A stretch of DNA of 64,000 bases from Gibbula magus. Taxonomy: Eukaryota; Mollusca; Gastropoda; Trochida; Trochidae. Of this stretch, positions 13,665-26,712 are shown in pieces. The position numbers and the translations under genes are program-made. The stretch's first letter is position 1. Each line of letters opens with the position of its first letter. Location: the NCBI GenBank assembly GCA_936450465.1, contig OW388305.1, positions 57,340,625 to 57,404,624 of the forward strand, read 5' to 3'. The notes below the pieces were generated by a model. That model saw only the letters and a program-made list of their open reading frames with translations. It searched no databases and had not been told where the DNA came from.

Positions 13665-13702
13665 ACTGACAACTGACAACGCCATTCCGGGAAGTACTTA
13701 TA
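13665..13702 (-). promoter_or_regulatory. TATA box and initiator of the CEMIP-like gene
   Basis: On the minus strand TATAAGTA lies at 13702-13695. About 30 bases downstream is a TCAGT initiator-like motif within a threefold TTGTCAG repeat (about 13678-13665), and the signal-peptide ATG follows at 13652. This spacing fits a TATA-driven start with a 5' leader of about 20 bases. It argues against the in-frame ATG at 13685, which would lie upstream of the predicted transcription start. Prediction from sequence only. Confidence 0.5.
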
Positions 13703-14548
13703 GAGACTTTTAATCAGCCGTGACGTCCTTGGCTATACGTAACATCGACCTTGACCTTTAAAAACTGGCCAATCAGAAGCATGAGTCCACCAGCGGTGAC
13801 CGATGTCCAGAAAGATAAACAGATTACCTGACCATTTATATGCCTTGAGGTAGTCTACTTTGACGAAATTTGTTTTGAAGCGACTCTATCGGTGAAAAAG
13901 TTAATTACGTCTCGGAAATATTTTGTAACAGGGGTGATATGATCATTTCATTAATGACAGAGTGTGATTGGTTGGACGTCCGTTCGTCCCAGGATGGATA
14001 GAGTCATTCAGCTGCTTTTATAACACCATTGACGTTATTCACTATCAAACATATTGGTGTTCGTCCAAGCCTCGGGGTTGTGATATTACAAACCATTCTG
14101 GGTAGTAACTTAGAACATGACATGATATTATACAATGGTTACCTACGGTTCCTATTCAAACTGTAGGCCCTACGCAAAGTATTATGGCAATGAACATGCA
14201 TCATCGAAGACGCTTGAGTTTAAAATCCTTTTTTCAAGTATCGGTGAACATTGAGTAAAGGAAAGATATTTCATAAGTTGATTTGCTTTTTATTTCCTGA
14301 AGATATGTCGCTTAAAATCACAATATATTTTCAGTTGTAATGTGTTATTGCTCTGTCTCGTAAAACATTTTATATCAATTCAGGATTAACTGTGATTTCA
14401 TATAATACAATTAAGGACAGGTTTATACTATAAGTAAATTAGGTATCTTCTAAAATCCGCTTACCAAGACTTATTTATCATAATTAAACATACATATATG
14501 TAGGTTAAAGGACATTCTCATTTTCAAAGGGTATTTTCTAATGGTCCT

Positions 14549-14803
14549 TTTCAAGTCCGGATAGGATATTTCAAGTCCAGATATTATATTTCAAGTCCAG
14601 ATATTATATTTCAAGTCCGGATATGATATTTCAAGTCCAGATATTATATTTCAAGTCCAGATATTATATTTCAAGTCCAGATATGATATTTCAAGTCCAG
14701 ATATTATATTTCAAGTCCAGATATTATATTTCAAGTCCAGATATTATATTTCAAGTCCAGATATTATATTTCAAGTCTAGATATTATATTTCAAGTCTAG
14801 ATA
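14549..14803. repeat. 20-bp minisatellite, about 12.7 copies
   Basis: Tandem GATATTATATTTCAAGTCCA units with few changes (CCGG, CTAG variants). The open frame across it is a by-product of the repeat. Confidence 0.95.
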
Positions 14804-15581
14804 AACATCTCAATTTCTCAGAGGCTCCCTGTCGATGATTAATGAAATAATATTTTTGTATATGAATAAGTAGATAAATCGGGTTTTTAAAAGACTAAAT
14901 GTCAGTCTATCAGTAAAGTTGCCTGAACATATGACCTCTAGAAGCCAATATATAGAGTTTGATCCGAAATTAATAATTAATCAAGGGTAATTACGCATTA
15001 AAAATAATGTAGTAGATTAGAACAATTAGCTTGTTTTTTAAAGCACCCATTTATTTAAAAAAAACAACACACGGTCTTTAGGGTGGAAATCGAATTTGAG
15101 CAAAATATGTACAGTGTGTCAAGTTTCTTGTTGGCCAGTAACAGTGTCAAGTTTCTTTTCTTTAAACATATATATATATATATATTAACATACTTTTGAC
15201 AATTATCCCCCTGAGCCGTCACCTATTCATTTTTACCAAAGCCTGGTTGATAAAGAATATAAACAGAACTGGACTTAGCATGCAACCTTGCTTTACCCCA
15301 GATGACGATTTCAGACCCCTTATTTCAAATTTTAACACAATAATATATAAACAGATCGTTTTCCACAAACGTGTACATAACATAAACTGACAGGCAAAAG
15401 AAAGTGTACACTTTTTAAAATGAAATTATGGAAACTTTATATTATTAATGTTGACAGTAAGCATCGGATACACAGAGCTTAAACATTAACGATTTGGAGA
15501 GACATTTGACAATCTCAGAGCACCAAAAAACAATATAAGTTATAACATTCAGTGGTGGGTGACATCGTAATTTATCAGACC

Positions 15582-15653
<72 letters not shown>

Positions 15654-15684
15654 TATGTATCTATATATCTATATATCTATCTAT

Positions 15685-15731
<47 letters not shown>

Positions 15732-15736
15732 TTCAT

Positions 15737-15771
<35 letters not shown>

Positions 15772-15773
15772 TT
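15582..15773. repeat. CTAT then TTTA tetranucleotide arrays
   Basis: (CTAT)n about 15582-15652, a short mixed stretch, then (TTTA)n about 15681-15773. Confidence 0.95.
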
Positions 15774-17483
15774 AGTACTGTCTTGAATCTGCCAGTATTT
15801 TATGTAACGATGAACTGTAATTGCTTTAAACAAACAACAACAAGAACTTCCAAAAGCATTACGCGTTGCAGTCTAAGCAAATTCTGTTGCTATTTGTTAC
15901 AACGACTTTCCGTAAACCAAAAGTGATAAATGTTTTCATGATAAAAGTTTCATCTGATTACCACATGTAGTATTGTCTTTATTTAAGTATCAGGTGAACC
16001 AAATAATAATACCAGTGCAGTGTTTTTTTAGGTTGATGTGTGAATGTCAGTTTGATAATAGAGAAAACAATTGAAAACTTTCCTATTTTCGTTGAATAAA
16101 ACTTTGACATACACAAGTATACACAACACAAACACAACACAGAATTTTATCTTCGAATCGTATTTCAAAATGTATAAGAATTCATTTCCAACACAAATTT
16201 AATTTTAGGAGAGCACTGATATCCAAAAAAAAATGGTAATAGTAAAATATGTATATCGATTTATTTGTTCTGGAAGCTTGACAGTGCTTCCGGCGTTAAA
16301 CGTTTCACTGAATATGTCGAGGTCATAACCTCGTGAATGAAACTTACTTCGTCATTTCGTTTGTTTGCTTCCGTGGAGAATAATTTCAAGTACGAATGCA
16401 CTGAGCGTAAGAGAACAGACTAAAGGTGTGATGCATCAATTCCTCTTCTTAAATGTCATCAATTTCTGAAGTATGCAGTTAAACTACTCATTTTAGGAAT
16501 TAAATCTTAACTTTGATTCAAAACGAACGCTTTACACGTGTGTTACATAAGTCATACATGCATGAAGTAGCTCTGTACAGTATTCCGAATACTGTTTACA
16601 TCCAACATTTTCAGTTATTTTTTGATAATTTCAAGAAATAAATATTCATTTCCATCAAAAGTTTATTGTAAATAAAGTCAAATATATAGAACCAAGTACC
16701 AGTACTAATTAAATAGTATCTATTCTTCACAAAAGCATCTCATCAGCGTAGTTTAAAAGTAAACAATTAGATCACCCAGTGAAGTTACGCCATCTAAACT
16801 AAAACCTTACACTTTCACATATATCATAATACATGAAGTATATCGGTTCAAAACATAGAATACATTTTACATTCAATATTACTGGTGATTTATAAATGAA
16901 AAGTATTTAATAATGAACTTTTCAAAGTATTAGTTTCTTTTCATCAAAACGTCTTTAAAATTTGAAACAAATTAAACTTTATATAAACATTCCGAATGTG
17001 TCTATTCATCGAACAAATTTAACTTGTTGCGACATGAACATATAAGCATTCCTTTAAGATCATAAAATTATTCTGGTTGGAAACACAAGAATAGATGTTT
17101 GTCACCCACGGGTTGAAGGGTTCATCGATGACGATAGAAAGAGGCTTTCTTACACTATATGGCCTTCAAATTAAAAGATAAAAACAGGTTGGAATAATCA
17201 ATAATAAACTGTCCATACATTTAATCCAATAAATATGTACAATATAAATCTTGTTTACTTTTCAGTTACATAAATCTATTCCCCGGTGCTTGCGTGGGTG
17301 TGAAGACGACCTTGTGAATATACCCACATTACCCAAGGAAGCCTGAAACGAATGAATGAATGAACATTGATCAGTGGGCACGATTCATCGACATTTTAGC
17401 CAGAAACATATTTTCATGGAATCTGAAATCCCTGCTCATCTTTGTTCAATACGCTCACTGCGCAGTCTTCAACTTATAGTTAA

Positions 17484-17813
17484 AGGGGCAGTAGCACGTT
17501 TTTTCAAATTTTATGTTTTCAAATTTCCCATTTATAATGTTAGTTTATGTCATTTATGTTTACTTTAGAGGGTAAAACAGTCTATTACACATACCAATTA
17601 TCCGTAGTGGTAATAATGGTTTTGCATGGCGGCCATTTTATTGTGAACACATTTTATTATTTTGAATGACAAAAACTATTCCCATGGCGTTACGGAACCA
17701 TGTACACTCATTTTTTAACTCGATTTTCCGAAGAGAGAAGGGTGGTTTACTATTGGTGACATTATTTTTCAAATACATTTCATCGACTTATTTCACCGCA
17801 AAAACGAGTATAA
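17484..17813 (+). mobile_element. TTAA-flanked element family 1, copy 2, right end lost
   Basis: TTAA at 17480-17483 followed by AGGGGCAGTAGCACG. The body aligns with the other copies until about 17813, where the right inverted repeat is missing. Confidence 0.8.
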
Positions 17814-17924
17814 AAATGAGTATTTATCTTTGAACCGAATTTTATGTAAACACATTTTTAAATGTGTTTATACCCCTCGAATCTATTGGAGGAAATAAAG
17901 ACTATTCATTCATTCATCTTCATA

Positions 17925-18242
17925 GCACGTTTTTTGCAAAATTTATTTTTTCAAATTTCTCGTTTATAATGATAGTTTATGTCATTTAAATTAACTTTAG
18001 AGGGTAAAACATCTTATTACATAAACCAATTATCTGTAGTGTTAAAAACCATGTTGCGTATGAAGCAAACATTTCATGGCGGCCATTTTATTGTGAACAC
18101 AATTTATTATTTTGTATTACAAAAACGAATCCCATGGCTTCACCGAAACATGTACACTCATTTTAAACTTTATTTTCCGAAGAGAGAAGGATGTTTTACT
18201 ATTGGTGAAAATATTTGAGCGAAAAAACGTGCTACTGCCAGT
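17925..18242 (+). mobile_element. TTAA-flanked element family 1, copy 3, left tip lost
   Basis: Starts inside the left repeat (TAGCACGTTTTTTGC) and ends CGTGCTACTGCCAGT|TTAA. It lies 112 bases after copy 2 in the same orientation, so the pair may be a partial duplication or two adjacent insertions. Confidence 0.8.
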
Positions 18243-18754
18243 TTAAAGTATAAGCTCTTGAATCTCCAGTTATCTTCTTAGTAAACGTAAACGTATATCT
18301 AATTTGTCACAAATACGTCGTATAATCGTTCATACATTCATTCTTTCTATTGTAATTCATTTATAGTTATGTCAAACTCCCAGGTCCAAAATATTCATGT
18401 TAAGGTAAGTATTGTCTGTAGTCTTCTATGTCAAAATCTACTGTTTTAAAAATTATCAATTAGTATTCAAAACATAACAAAACAACGTGTAGTAGACACA
18501 TGGTATGTGTCGAATCGAGTCATGATGTTCTCAGATATGAAAGAGACTTCTCTATCGTCACAACTCTTCATTCGGTTCATTTATCTGCAAATAACAGCGT
18601 ACTGCAAGTGCAATGTAGCATCACCCTCGTGCTTTTCTCCGAGACTGACAACTCCGTCATATATATATATACATCTGTCCATGTTCGCTAGGGAGGGGAT
18701 ATGAGGCAATTATGTAAGGATTTGCCAATTTACATTTCAAACTTTTTCTAAAAC

Positions 18755-18970
18755 AGGGCCGTGTTCAAGAGAGGTTTCAAAGTAATCGCTCAATTAGCGA
18801 TTAGTTTTAAACCTCTCTTGAACGCGAATGCTCAATGTAATGCTACGTAGCAAAGCGAGCGAACTTTGAGGTATTGCACGGTGTCGTTCAAGAGAGAATG
18901 AGCGCTACTTGAGCGCTACTTGAGCAATCAATGAGCGATTATAAGCGCTCGCTGTTATGGAACGGAGCCC
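18755..18970 (+). mobile_element. GAGCGATT foldback element, copy 2
   Basis: Starts GGGCCGTGTTCAAGAGAGG, ends CTGTTATGGAACGGAGCCC; strongly self-complementary inside. Confidence 0.75.
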
Positions 18971-19186
18971 AGGTCAAGTCTTTGAAATCGAGCCTTCGGG
19001 GCATGTGTCTATGCTGAATGAACGGAAATGGGAGAGGTTCGAGATACCAATCTTGCAGATATCTTGGACATGCCAGGACGGAGGTGAATAACAATTTCAG
19101 CAGTTCCAACCAGTAGCTATAGTTTCCGGTTGGGTGAAACATGGGGGTCTGTCTGACCTTGGCTCGTTATGTTTTAATTCTCTTAA

Positions 19187-19675
19187 AGGTACATCCATTG
19201 TGTTGTTGGGGGTCACATATTGCAAACGTTATAAATGGTGTTACTTTATCGGGAAGTACCGACTGTCACCGAAAACTATCATTTTGACGATAATAGACTT
19301 AGCTAATTGACGATATGAAGGTAAAAGTAGTGATTTCTGATCGAAAACCGGACAATGCACAGCGTGTGGCGAGCGTCAATGAGTCAAACGTAATTTTGGA
19401 ATCTTATTTATAACAGACAAGAAGACAAATTTGAGTTGATGATGTTTAATAGGTCACATAACTACTGTGCATGTAAATTGGGCGTGCAGTTTCGGTTTCT
19501 GCAGATGAATAATGATGTTATTCAATTTTAATTGGAAACTAGTAATTATGATATATTTGGCGTTTGGGATAAATATGCAAGCTGAGTGAATTTATTTGTA
19601 TTGTGGACAGCACATGTGGTGAGTTGGAACGTAATAAATCCAAATAAAATTGTATGAAACACAATGGATGCACCT
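19187..19675 (-). mobile_element. TTAA-flanked element family 2, copy 2
   Basis: Inverted copy of 935-1427 over its full length, with the same ends and TTAA on both sides. Strong similarity is visible throughout, for example the TTCGATCAGAAATCACTACT segment as its complement. Confidence 0.88.
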
Positions 19676-19954
19676 TTAACTGAAGAATTGTACGGCAAAC
19701 CATCGAATAGCGATGAATATACTTTCCTATTATTTTACAAATGTGATCAATAATTGATTGTTCATTCCTTCTTGGTGAAGAACGTTGTTACAGGGAGTAC
19801 TATGAGAGAATCTTGAGAGAATATAGTGCCACACCTGCCACAAGTCGACATTTTTTGTGTAAACAAAGTTGCTCAAATTACAAGACTTATTGAACTGCGA
19901 ACATACATACATATATCTCAAGTCATCTTCCTGTATAATCTCTCTCCAAAGAGG

Positions 19955-20350
19955 TTAGTCAAGTCATATATTATTTCCACAGTTTCTCCTCACAGAGTTT
20001 ACTCAAGTCATATATTATTTCACAGTTTCTCCCCACAGAGGTTACTCAAGTCATATATTTCCACCATTCTTTCCCCATAGAGGTTCCTCAAGTCATATAT
20101 TTCCACCATTCTTTCCCCACAGAGGTTCCTCAAGTCATATATTTCCACCATTTAATCCCCACAGAGGTTACTCAAGTCATATATTTCCACCATTCTTTCC
20201 CCACAGAGGTTCCTCAAGTCATATATTTCCACCATTTAATCCCCACAGAGGTTACTCAAGTCATATATTTCCACCATTTAATCCCCACAGAGGTTACTCA
20301 AGTCATATATTTCCACCACTTTCCCCGCAGAGGTTTCTTAATTGAGTCAT
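19955..20350. repeat. 42-bp minisatellite, about 9 copies
   Basis: Each unit contains CTCAAGTCATATATTTCCAC then CATTCTTTCCCCACAGAGGT. First and last units are diverged. Confidence 0.95.
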
Positions 20351-20716
20351 ATACATCCGCATAATCTCTCCCCTGTATCCAACTGTGGGGGGTCCTTTTT
20401 TTGGCTAGAAATACATCCTGATTGGTTGCAATCAAAGTTACTTGTAATGCCTAATTTCAAACTGAGCATTCGGTCTGTGAACTAACCTTAGAGAAGATGT
20501 AGTTCATATATGTGATGCTCCAATATTTCTTACAAGGTAAAAGTCAGTTGGAGATTTATGACGATGTTTGAATGGACAGAAATAAGGTATCGATATTGCA
20601 ATTATATTTCACCGCAAAGAGAGTTTGCTAGAAACCATGGCTCACCTGGAACAGAGGTTACGTGTGAATAAATGACTTGAGAAACCCGTGTGTGGGGAGA
20701 GAATGGGGGTACTGTA

Positions 20717-21220
20717 TATAAGAGTCGTGCAAAAAGTATTCTGACTGTGACGCAATTTCCATAGACTTACATGTTAATTTGGTCTGGGATAAATAATTTT
20801 CATAGATAGGATATTTGTCCGATCCTATTCACATTTATCATGTTTGTGAGGAAACATCTTGGCTACAACCTCATAATTTATGTTTAATTTTCCGTTTTAT
20901 ATATAGGAAATGACAGTAATTTCATCATCATATATACATAGTTGTAAAAACATTTAACATGGCGATCTATGGGACCCGTTTTTATTTAATGTACACACGT
21001 AGGTAAATCGGATGACATTTGTTAAATTGTCGTCAGAAAATTTAATCCAAATTATGTACTTCAAGCTGAGATGTTTTCCAATCAAGCTGGAAAATTTGAC
21101 ATTGATCCAACCAGAATTTATTTCATGAAAACTATATATCCAAAACTAAATTAACATGTACATGTAAGTCTATGGAAATAACGTCACCGTCCGAATACTT
21201 TTTTTGCATCACTCTGTATA
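20717..21220. mobile_element. Mariner-like element with ~70-bp inverted repeats
   Basis: The left end contains GTGCAAAAAGTATTCTGAC and CCATAGACTTACATGTTAAT. The complement of the right end contains GATGCAAAAAAAGTATTCGG and CCATAGACTTACATG. TA lies at both edges. The CAAAAAGTATTC ends resemble Tc1/mariner termini. No transposase. Confidence 0.7.
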
Positions 21221-21570
21221 TGTATTGGATATTGGGGTATATCTAAAAGTTTCAATCATTTGATTCGTTATGATTTATAGAGTCAGTATACATACTTGAA
21301 TAGATGAAGACACAACAAAAGTGAAAATAGTTTTATTACCCTGTAAAATTAATCGCTATAAAATATAAAGTGTATACTACTGAATAAAACACATATCAAA
21401 CGTACATATCACCGGTATCCCCATCCATGCAGCGTTTAGTTAAGTAAATATTAAAGAAAATATTCCAAAGAAGGTAAATTCTCATCTCACCAACGTAGTA
21501 ATTCTGTAAAGGAACCCGCACGGTTTCAATTGGTTAGTTCACACTTTAAGGATACGAATTCGATAGAATT

Positions 21571-21782
21571 GGGCCATTTTCCAGATAGGTTTCAAAGTAA
21601 TCGCTCAATGAGCGATTACTTTTAAACCCCTCTTGAACGCGATTGCTCAATGTAGCGCTACGTAGCAAGGCGAGCAAACTTTGAGACACTATGTCGTTCA
21701 AGAGAGAAGAAGTGCTCATTGAGCTCTACATTGAGCGGCCAATGAGCGCTACGAAGCGCTTCATTTTGTTGAACCGCCGGCT
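21571..21782 (+). mobile_element. GAGCGATT foldback element, copy 3, diverged
   Basis: Same interior order as copy 2 (GGTTTCAAAGTAATCGCTC, then TACGTAGCAAGGCGAGC), with a diverged right end. Confidence 0.7.
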
Positions 21783-22092
21783 TATGTTTTCTTATGTATA
21801 AAAGCCTAATGTGATTTGTATTGCTATGAGAATATTGCCAGTGAACTAGGACGAAACATAGTTCGACAAAAGATTAATGCTCAAGTTTCACGCCATTTTC
21901 TAAATTGCGTTTACGCATAGAATCCATAAAATCCGCTTAATATGAATAGTTTTTTGCAGGGACTCTATTTACAATTAGAGAGTCCCTGTTTTATATAATG
22001 TTTATTTACACCTCTGCAGATGTAGGTAACATACGTCTGATAAGTTCTAATATTATAATTATTGAAACCTCCCCCTGTGAGAACAGATACCA

Positions 22093-22310
22093 GGGCCATG
22101 TTCAAGAGAGGTTTCAAAGTAAACGCTCAATTAGCGATTACTTTTAAACCTCTCTTGAACGCGATTGCTCAATGTAGCGCTACGTAGCAAAGCGAGCGAA
22201 CTTTGAGGTTTTGCACCGTGTCGTTAAGGAGAGAATGTGCGCTACTTGAGCGCTACATTGAGCGATTGTAATGAGCGATTATAAGCGCTCTCTGTTATGG
22301 ATCAGAGCCC
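22093..22310 (+). mobile_element. GAGCGATT foldback element, copy 4
   Basis: GGGCCATGTTCAAGAGAGG to CTGTTATGGATCAGAGCCC; very similar to copy 2. Confidence 0.75.
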
Positions 22311-23524
22311 ATGATGGTGGACGGGCGCATACTTGAAAACAGGCTATTTTGGATCGGTTACAAAGGAATCGAACGAAACGAAGTAGACGTTTTCTAGAAT
22401 GAGACGGTGTTGCTTTGGAGAAATATTCACCTCCTACGTCATTGATGGGGGTTTAAACACAAACACATGTAAACATACATTTAGTGTAAAGGGATATATA
22501 AAAGGTATATAATCAAAACGGCTATTTCTAGAATGCCTCATTCATACAAAATGTAGCTAAAGACTTGGCGATAATGCATCCACAAAACCTGGGGTTTCCT
22601 TCATAATGGTTACTCCTATGATCCCATCGTGCTTTGCAATAGTATTTTGTATTATGTGGATTTTGTTTCAATGGATAAATGACAGTCTGGATGTGTTCCT
22701 ACCTTCATAACTTAACTACAAAAGATCCCAGACCGACTACATAGAATTCGAATGTCCAGCGAGCCAATCGATACGACATACGTACATCCTTTTTTTCGTC
22801 AAGCCAATCAGAGTACGCCAGGTTATTCCTCAGTGCGCTATATTCGGCAAGGGACAAAGCTAAATTTTGTTTATCGTATGAATAATAAGGCGTGAATTCA
22901 TGGCCTCTTTTGTCAACTTTAAGAGCAAAACAGGAAGGGTTTTTAAGATTCATAAAATGAGCAATAATTGTATAAAAAGTGTATTTCTACGACGAAAAAA
23001 TAAAAATGATATAAAAAATATCTATCAATCTGTCAATCTGCCCGAGACTGGGTATAGTTTCATCTCCTGCAACGAGTTAATTACGGTCTCTCACAGGTCT
23101 GTTGATTGTCTGTATCTGAAAAAAAAGAATAAACTCTTAAAGATTGGACATGTCTATATCATGATAGCTTGTACATGTGCTATACAATAAGCTGTTAATG
23201 TACTTCAAGTTACTTATTCGGCAGTTGTGATTGGAAAACAAAATGGAGAATTAATTAATTTTCTTAAATATTATACATACGATATAAACCCTTTTCATGG
23301 ATACATTTCTTAACGCATCGTCCAATAAATATTTGTTTTTATGTTGATGTGTACAAGTTTCCATTATATTCATTAAAATTTGTGCCAGAACGATTTAATT
23401 TAAATGAAAGAGATTTGTTTATGTTTGCTTCAACCTTGAGCCATAGGTATTACAAATACTGTGACCAATATATTTTGATATATTAATTGTCCATGATACA
23501 CTAATGTCAGGAGAAAATACTTAC

Positions 23525-26105
23525 ATTTGTTCCATTCATCATCTGTTGGAATCTCCGGAAGTATCTCATTGATGAAGGTGCACTGGATGCGCCGGAAGCC
23601 TTGTCTGGTTGCTAGGTTACCATTGATGCCAAGCGACATGTAATCCTGGGAGGTCTTGCTGAATGGCTCCCAGCTGGTCGAGGGTGTCACGGGTTTGTTG
23701 GGGTTTCTAAACATGTACCGTTTGAAAAATTTTACACATAAAAGAATAAATAAATAGCAATTGCTTTGCGTTGATCTGATTCGCTGAACACTCTCACAGA
23801 GATTCAGTTCATACCTGCATGAACTTAATTTCGTGACGTCACATCACATTTAGCCACGCTCCCATGACGTCAGGTTCATGGCTAGTTGCGTTGTGCATAT
23901 TCATTGGCTGATGAACACATTGTAGGCGGGGCTAATATTTGGTGTCTTCATACGCGTAAATAGTACAGCTCTAATTGTTGCAAATTTGTATATTTGTAGC
24001 AATGAAACCTTTTCAAAACATCAGGTACGAATATATTTATTTTTAAGAATTGACTTCAAATGTATTAAGTTCATGGAGGTATAAACTTAAAAAACGCTGT
24101 ACAAACTGATTAAATCCGCGTATACCAACAAAAGAATACATTTTATTCAAAATTATACATTCACGTGCATAGTTCAGATTATGTCCCAAACTCCAGGGTA
24201 CACATAAATTGATAGGCAAAAGAAACAGCACCACATTTTCAACAGAGTAAAAACTGAAATACTGCTGTCAGATGAAGTCGATTTTAAGTGCCTTTGATAA
24301 TAACAGGTTTTGTTAAGAAGTACCCACAATTTCATTCATAGGGTATGATACGTTAATTGTCATATCTGTTAAAACAAACCTGGGGTGCTGAAATCGCTAT
24401 TTCAACATGGTTTTTGGCTACAATGTTTGGCAAATATGCTTAAAAAGTTATGAAATGAAGAACTTTAGTTAATAAAAGATGTTGACGGTTTAATTTACCA
24501 CTTTTGACTTTAATTCGTTGACACATCATTACTGTAGGTCGCCATAAAACAAGCCACAATGTCGCTTTTTACTCTCCTATCTTTCCTAGTTAAGGAGATT
24601 TTCAGCTCATCTGAAACATATAGTTAATTTACCTACCCTGACTTAGCGAAGTTGGTCCAGTAGGTCATCACGGTCCTAGACAGAGTTTTCTCCTCGTCCG
24701 TGTAGCCCAGGGTGTCGTCAAGGGGGATACCGAACGCAAAAGCCATCTCGTAGCCGTGAGGCACCCCCATCCACTCCTCATGCACCATATTGGAGGCCCG
24801 GTGATCCATAGAATACAGGAATACTGCGTTACTCTCGGAGTAGATGGAACACAGCCGCAAGACGTTACACTTGAGAGTGATGTCGGACACCATGCGATTC
24901 ATAACCTGGATATAATCAACCGGAAGCGTCGCTTCGCTCTCGTAGAATTTGACGGTTGCTGAAACTCTATGAGTGTCCGCCATCCGTGCCAGAGATGTCA
25001 GTCCGGTTCCAATGGTCTCGGAATTCACTTCCTGTCCTGAGAAAAACGTTTGTTTCTTCGTATCCATCATGAAATAGAAGAATAACGTTGCTTCGTCCTT
25101 GGTCACTCCAGCTAGTAGGTCTGCCTTAGTATACTCGCCCTTCTGGTACAAGGTGTTCGGGTCTTCTGGCAGGAAGGCTCCGTCTACAACTGGGCTGAAT
25201 GCCACTCCCTTCATGAGAAGATCATCGCTGGCATCTATAATGTTCTTTGCATCGACCTTTCTCATACAGTCGAGGAGCTCCAGGTCAGTTCCAGTACATT
25301 TGAGGGCCTCTGCAAGTTGTAAACCATTTGCACGCCCTTCAGATGACGTCGCGATCAAGCTCTTGACCACGCTGGTGGTTGGAGCGCCGCTCTGGGGGAT
25401 AGCGTTATTGAAGAGGTCACGTGACAAGGGTGATACGAGATGAAGACCAATAGCAATGGCACCAGCGCTTTGACCAAATAAGGTAACTTTGTTTTTATCG
25501 CCTCCAAAATGTCCGACGTTCTTCTGTATCCACCTCAGAGCCTCGACCTGATCCAACAAGCCCATGTTGCCGGGGACTGAGTCGGAACTGAGGTAAGAGA
25601 AGCCGAGAGCTCCAACTCGATAGTTCACAGAAATTACTATGACGTCATTCTCAGCTGCTAAATATTTGCCGTCGTTGGCTTGGACTCGAGTTGATCCCAT
25701 TGAAAAGCCTCCGCCGTACAACCACACCATTACCGCCCGCTGTGATCCCTCGGTCGACGGTCTCCAAATGCTCAGGTACAGACAGTCTTCGTTGAACCCT
25801 TCAGGGACGTAGTATATCTCTTCAGCCGGAATGGCTCTACTGAATTTTGTCGACTGCATGCAAGATGGTGGTTCGACTGTTGCGTCCTTGACCTTTGAAC
25901 CCCACGAATCTGGAGGTGAAGGTTGACCGAAGCGAAGGTCGCCGATTGGAGGTTTGGCGTAAGGAATGCCATGGAAGACGTCCACGCGGCTTCCGCTGAC
26001 CTCAATTTGACTACCCTTGACCAGTCCCTGTTCTGTTTTTACCTCCTGGCCTCTTGACCCCAGGGTCAAAGAGGTCAAAATCAGAAGGTACTTCAGTTCA
26101 AACAT
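23525..26105 (-). CDS. Type-B carboxylesterase / cholinesterase-like protein, last exon not found
   Basis: Two exons: 24637-26105 (489 codons plus 2 bases) and 23525-23706. An acceptor (TTCTCCAG) lies one base before the ATG, so an upstream non-coding exon is likely. Residues 1-20 form a signal peptide. Alpha/beta-hydrolase marks: oxyanion-hole GGG at 131-133, nucleophile Ser213 in FGQSAG, acidic Glu338 in GVTKDEAT, His450 in GVPHGYE, and conserved cysteines at 82/108 and 270/280. Exon 2 gives the C-terminal NPNKPV...TRQGFRRIQCTFINEILP stretch typical of the family. The segment before NEDCLYLSIW lacks the tryptophan that forms the choline-binding site of acetylcholinesterases, so a general carboxylesterase is more likely than a true cholinesterase. 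Exon 2 ends in phase 1 at a good GTAAGT donor (...DDEWNK), so at least one more exon must follow at lower coordinates. I could not identify it. Confidence 0.9.
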
Positions 26106-26712
26106 TCTGGAGAAGAACAAGAAATGTGTGTCAAATGAAAGAAAGGTATTTGGAATTAATATAACAATTAGTACTGAAAGAGAATTATGTTCAAATGAAA
26201 TCAAAGCAAAATAGTACACATTTGTTATCCCCTTGTCGTCCTAACTTCATACATGAGCAGAAAAAATAGGAAGTTAGTATTGCGAATATTGAATTCTCTA
26301 TAGATTAAAATGGACTGTTTTCCGAGGAATAAAGGCTGCATAATAGTACATCTGTCGAGTAAGGAACTCATAGGAGGTTTTCTCGCCAAACCAGTTCGAA
26401 CTCCGATATGAACTATTTGGCAGATTTTATTCCTCCTTTAATCAGAATGTATTTATTTACAACGTCTATGTTGCAGTAAATAAAACAATACAAATACTAG
26501 CACCGTTACGAAGCATAATCATACATATCAAATACATTAGTAATATCTCCATTGGAACGTCCCACTGCCATAAATAAGTTGAAAATTCTAAAGTACCCCT
26601 CAAACAAAATAAACAATTTGAGCAGGGCTCAAAGTTACTTGTGACTTTCTAGCATTTGCTACTGATGTTTGAGACACCTATAGCACCTGCTTGTCCTAGT
26701 ATCTTGCACCGA

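Larger units (their letters stand above)
13703..23524. other. Region without recognised genes
   Basis: Between the CEMIP-like promoter and the esterase. Apart from the minisatellites, tetranucleotide arrays and elements listed, it is AT-rich sequence with no exon I could support. The missing last esterase exon should lie in its right part. The minus frame at 22705-22953 was considered but lacks a fitting acceptor. Confidence 0.5.

Noticed and set aside
13653..13685. Upstream in-frame ATG at 13685 as the CEMIP-like start
   Set aside because: It lies only ten bases after the TATA box and would place 11 non-hydrophobic-leading residues before a good signal peptide.
15196..15390. Short frame (NRTGLSMQPCFTPDDDFRP) thought to be a retrotransposon piece
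   Set aside because: Too short and without a diagnostic motif to assign.
15552..15926. 124-codon open frame
   Set aside because: It is made by the CTAT and TTTA arrays, giving only repeated Tyr-Leu-Ser-Ile and Leu-Phe-Ile-Tyr.
14549..20350. Regular short repeats as a possible CRISPR array
   Set aside because: The 20-bp and 42-bp units are strictly head-to-tail with no unique spacers, in a eukaryotic genome; they are minisatellites.
22705..22953. Minus-strand 82-codon frame as the missing last esterase exon
   Set aside because: No suitable acceptor in the required phase was found and the protein does not resemble an esterase C-terminus.
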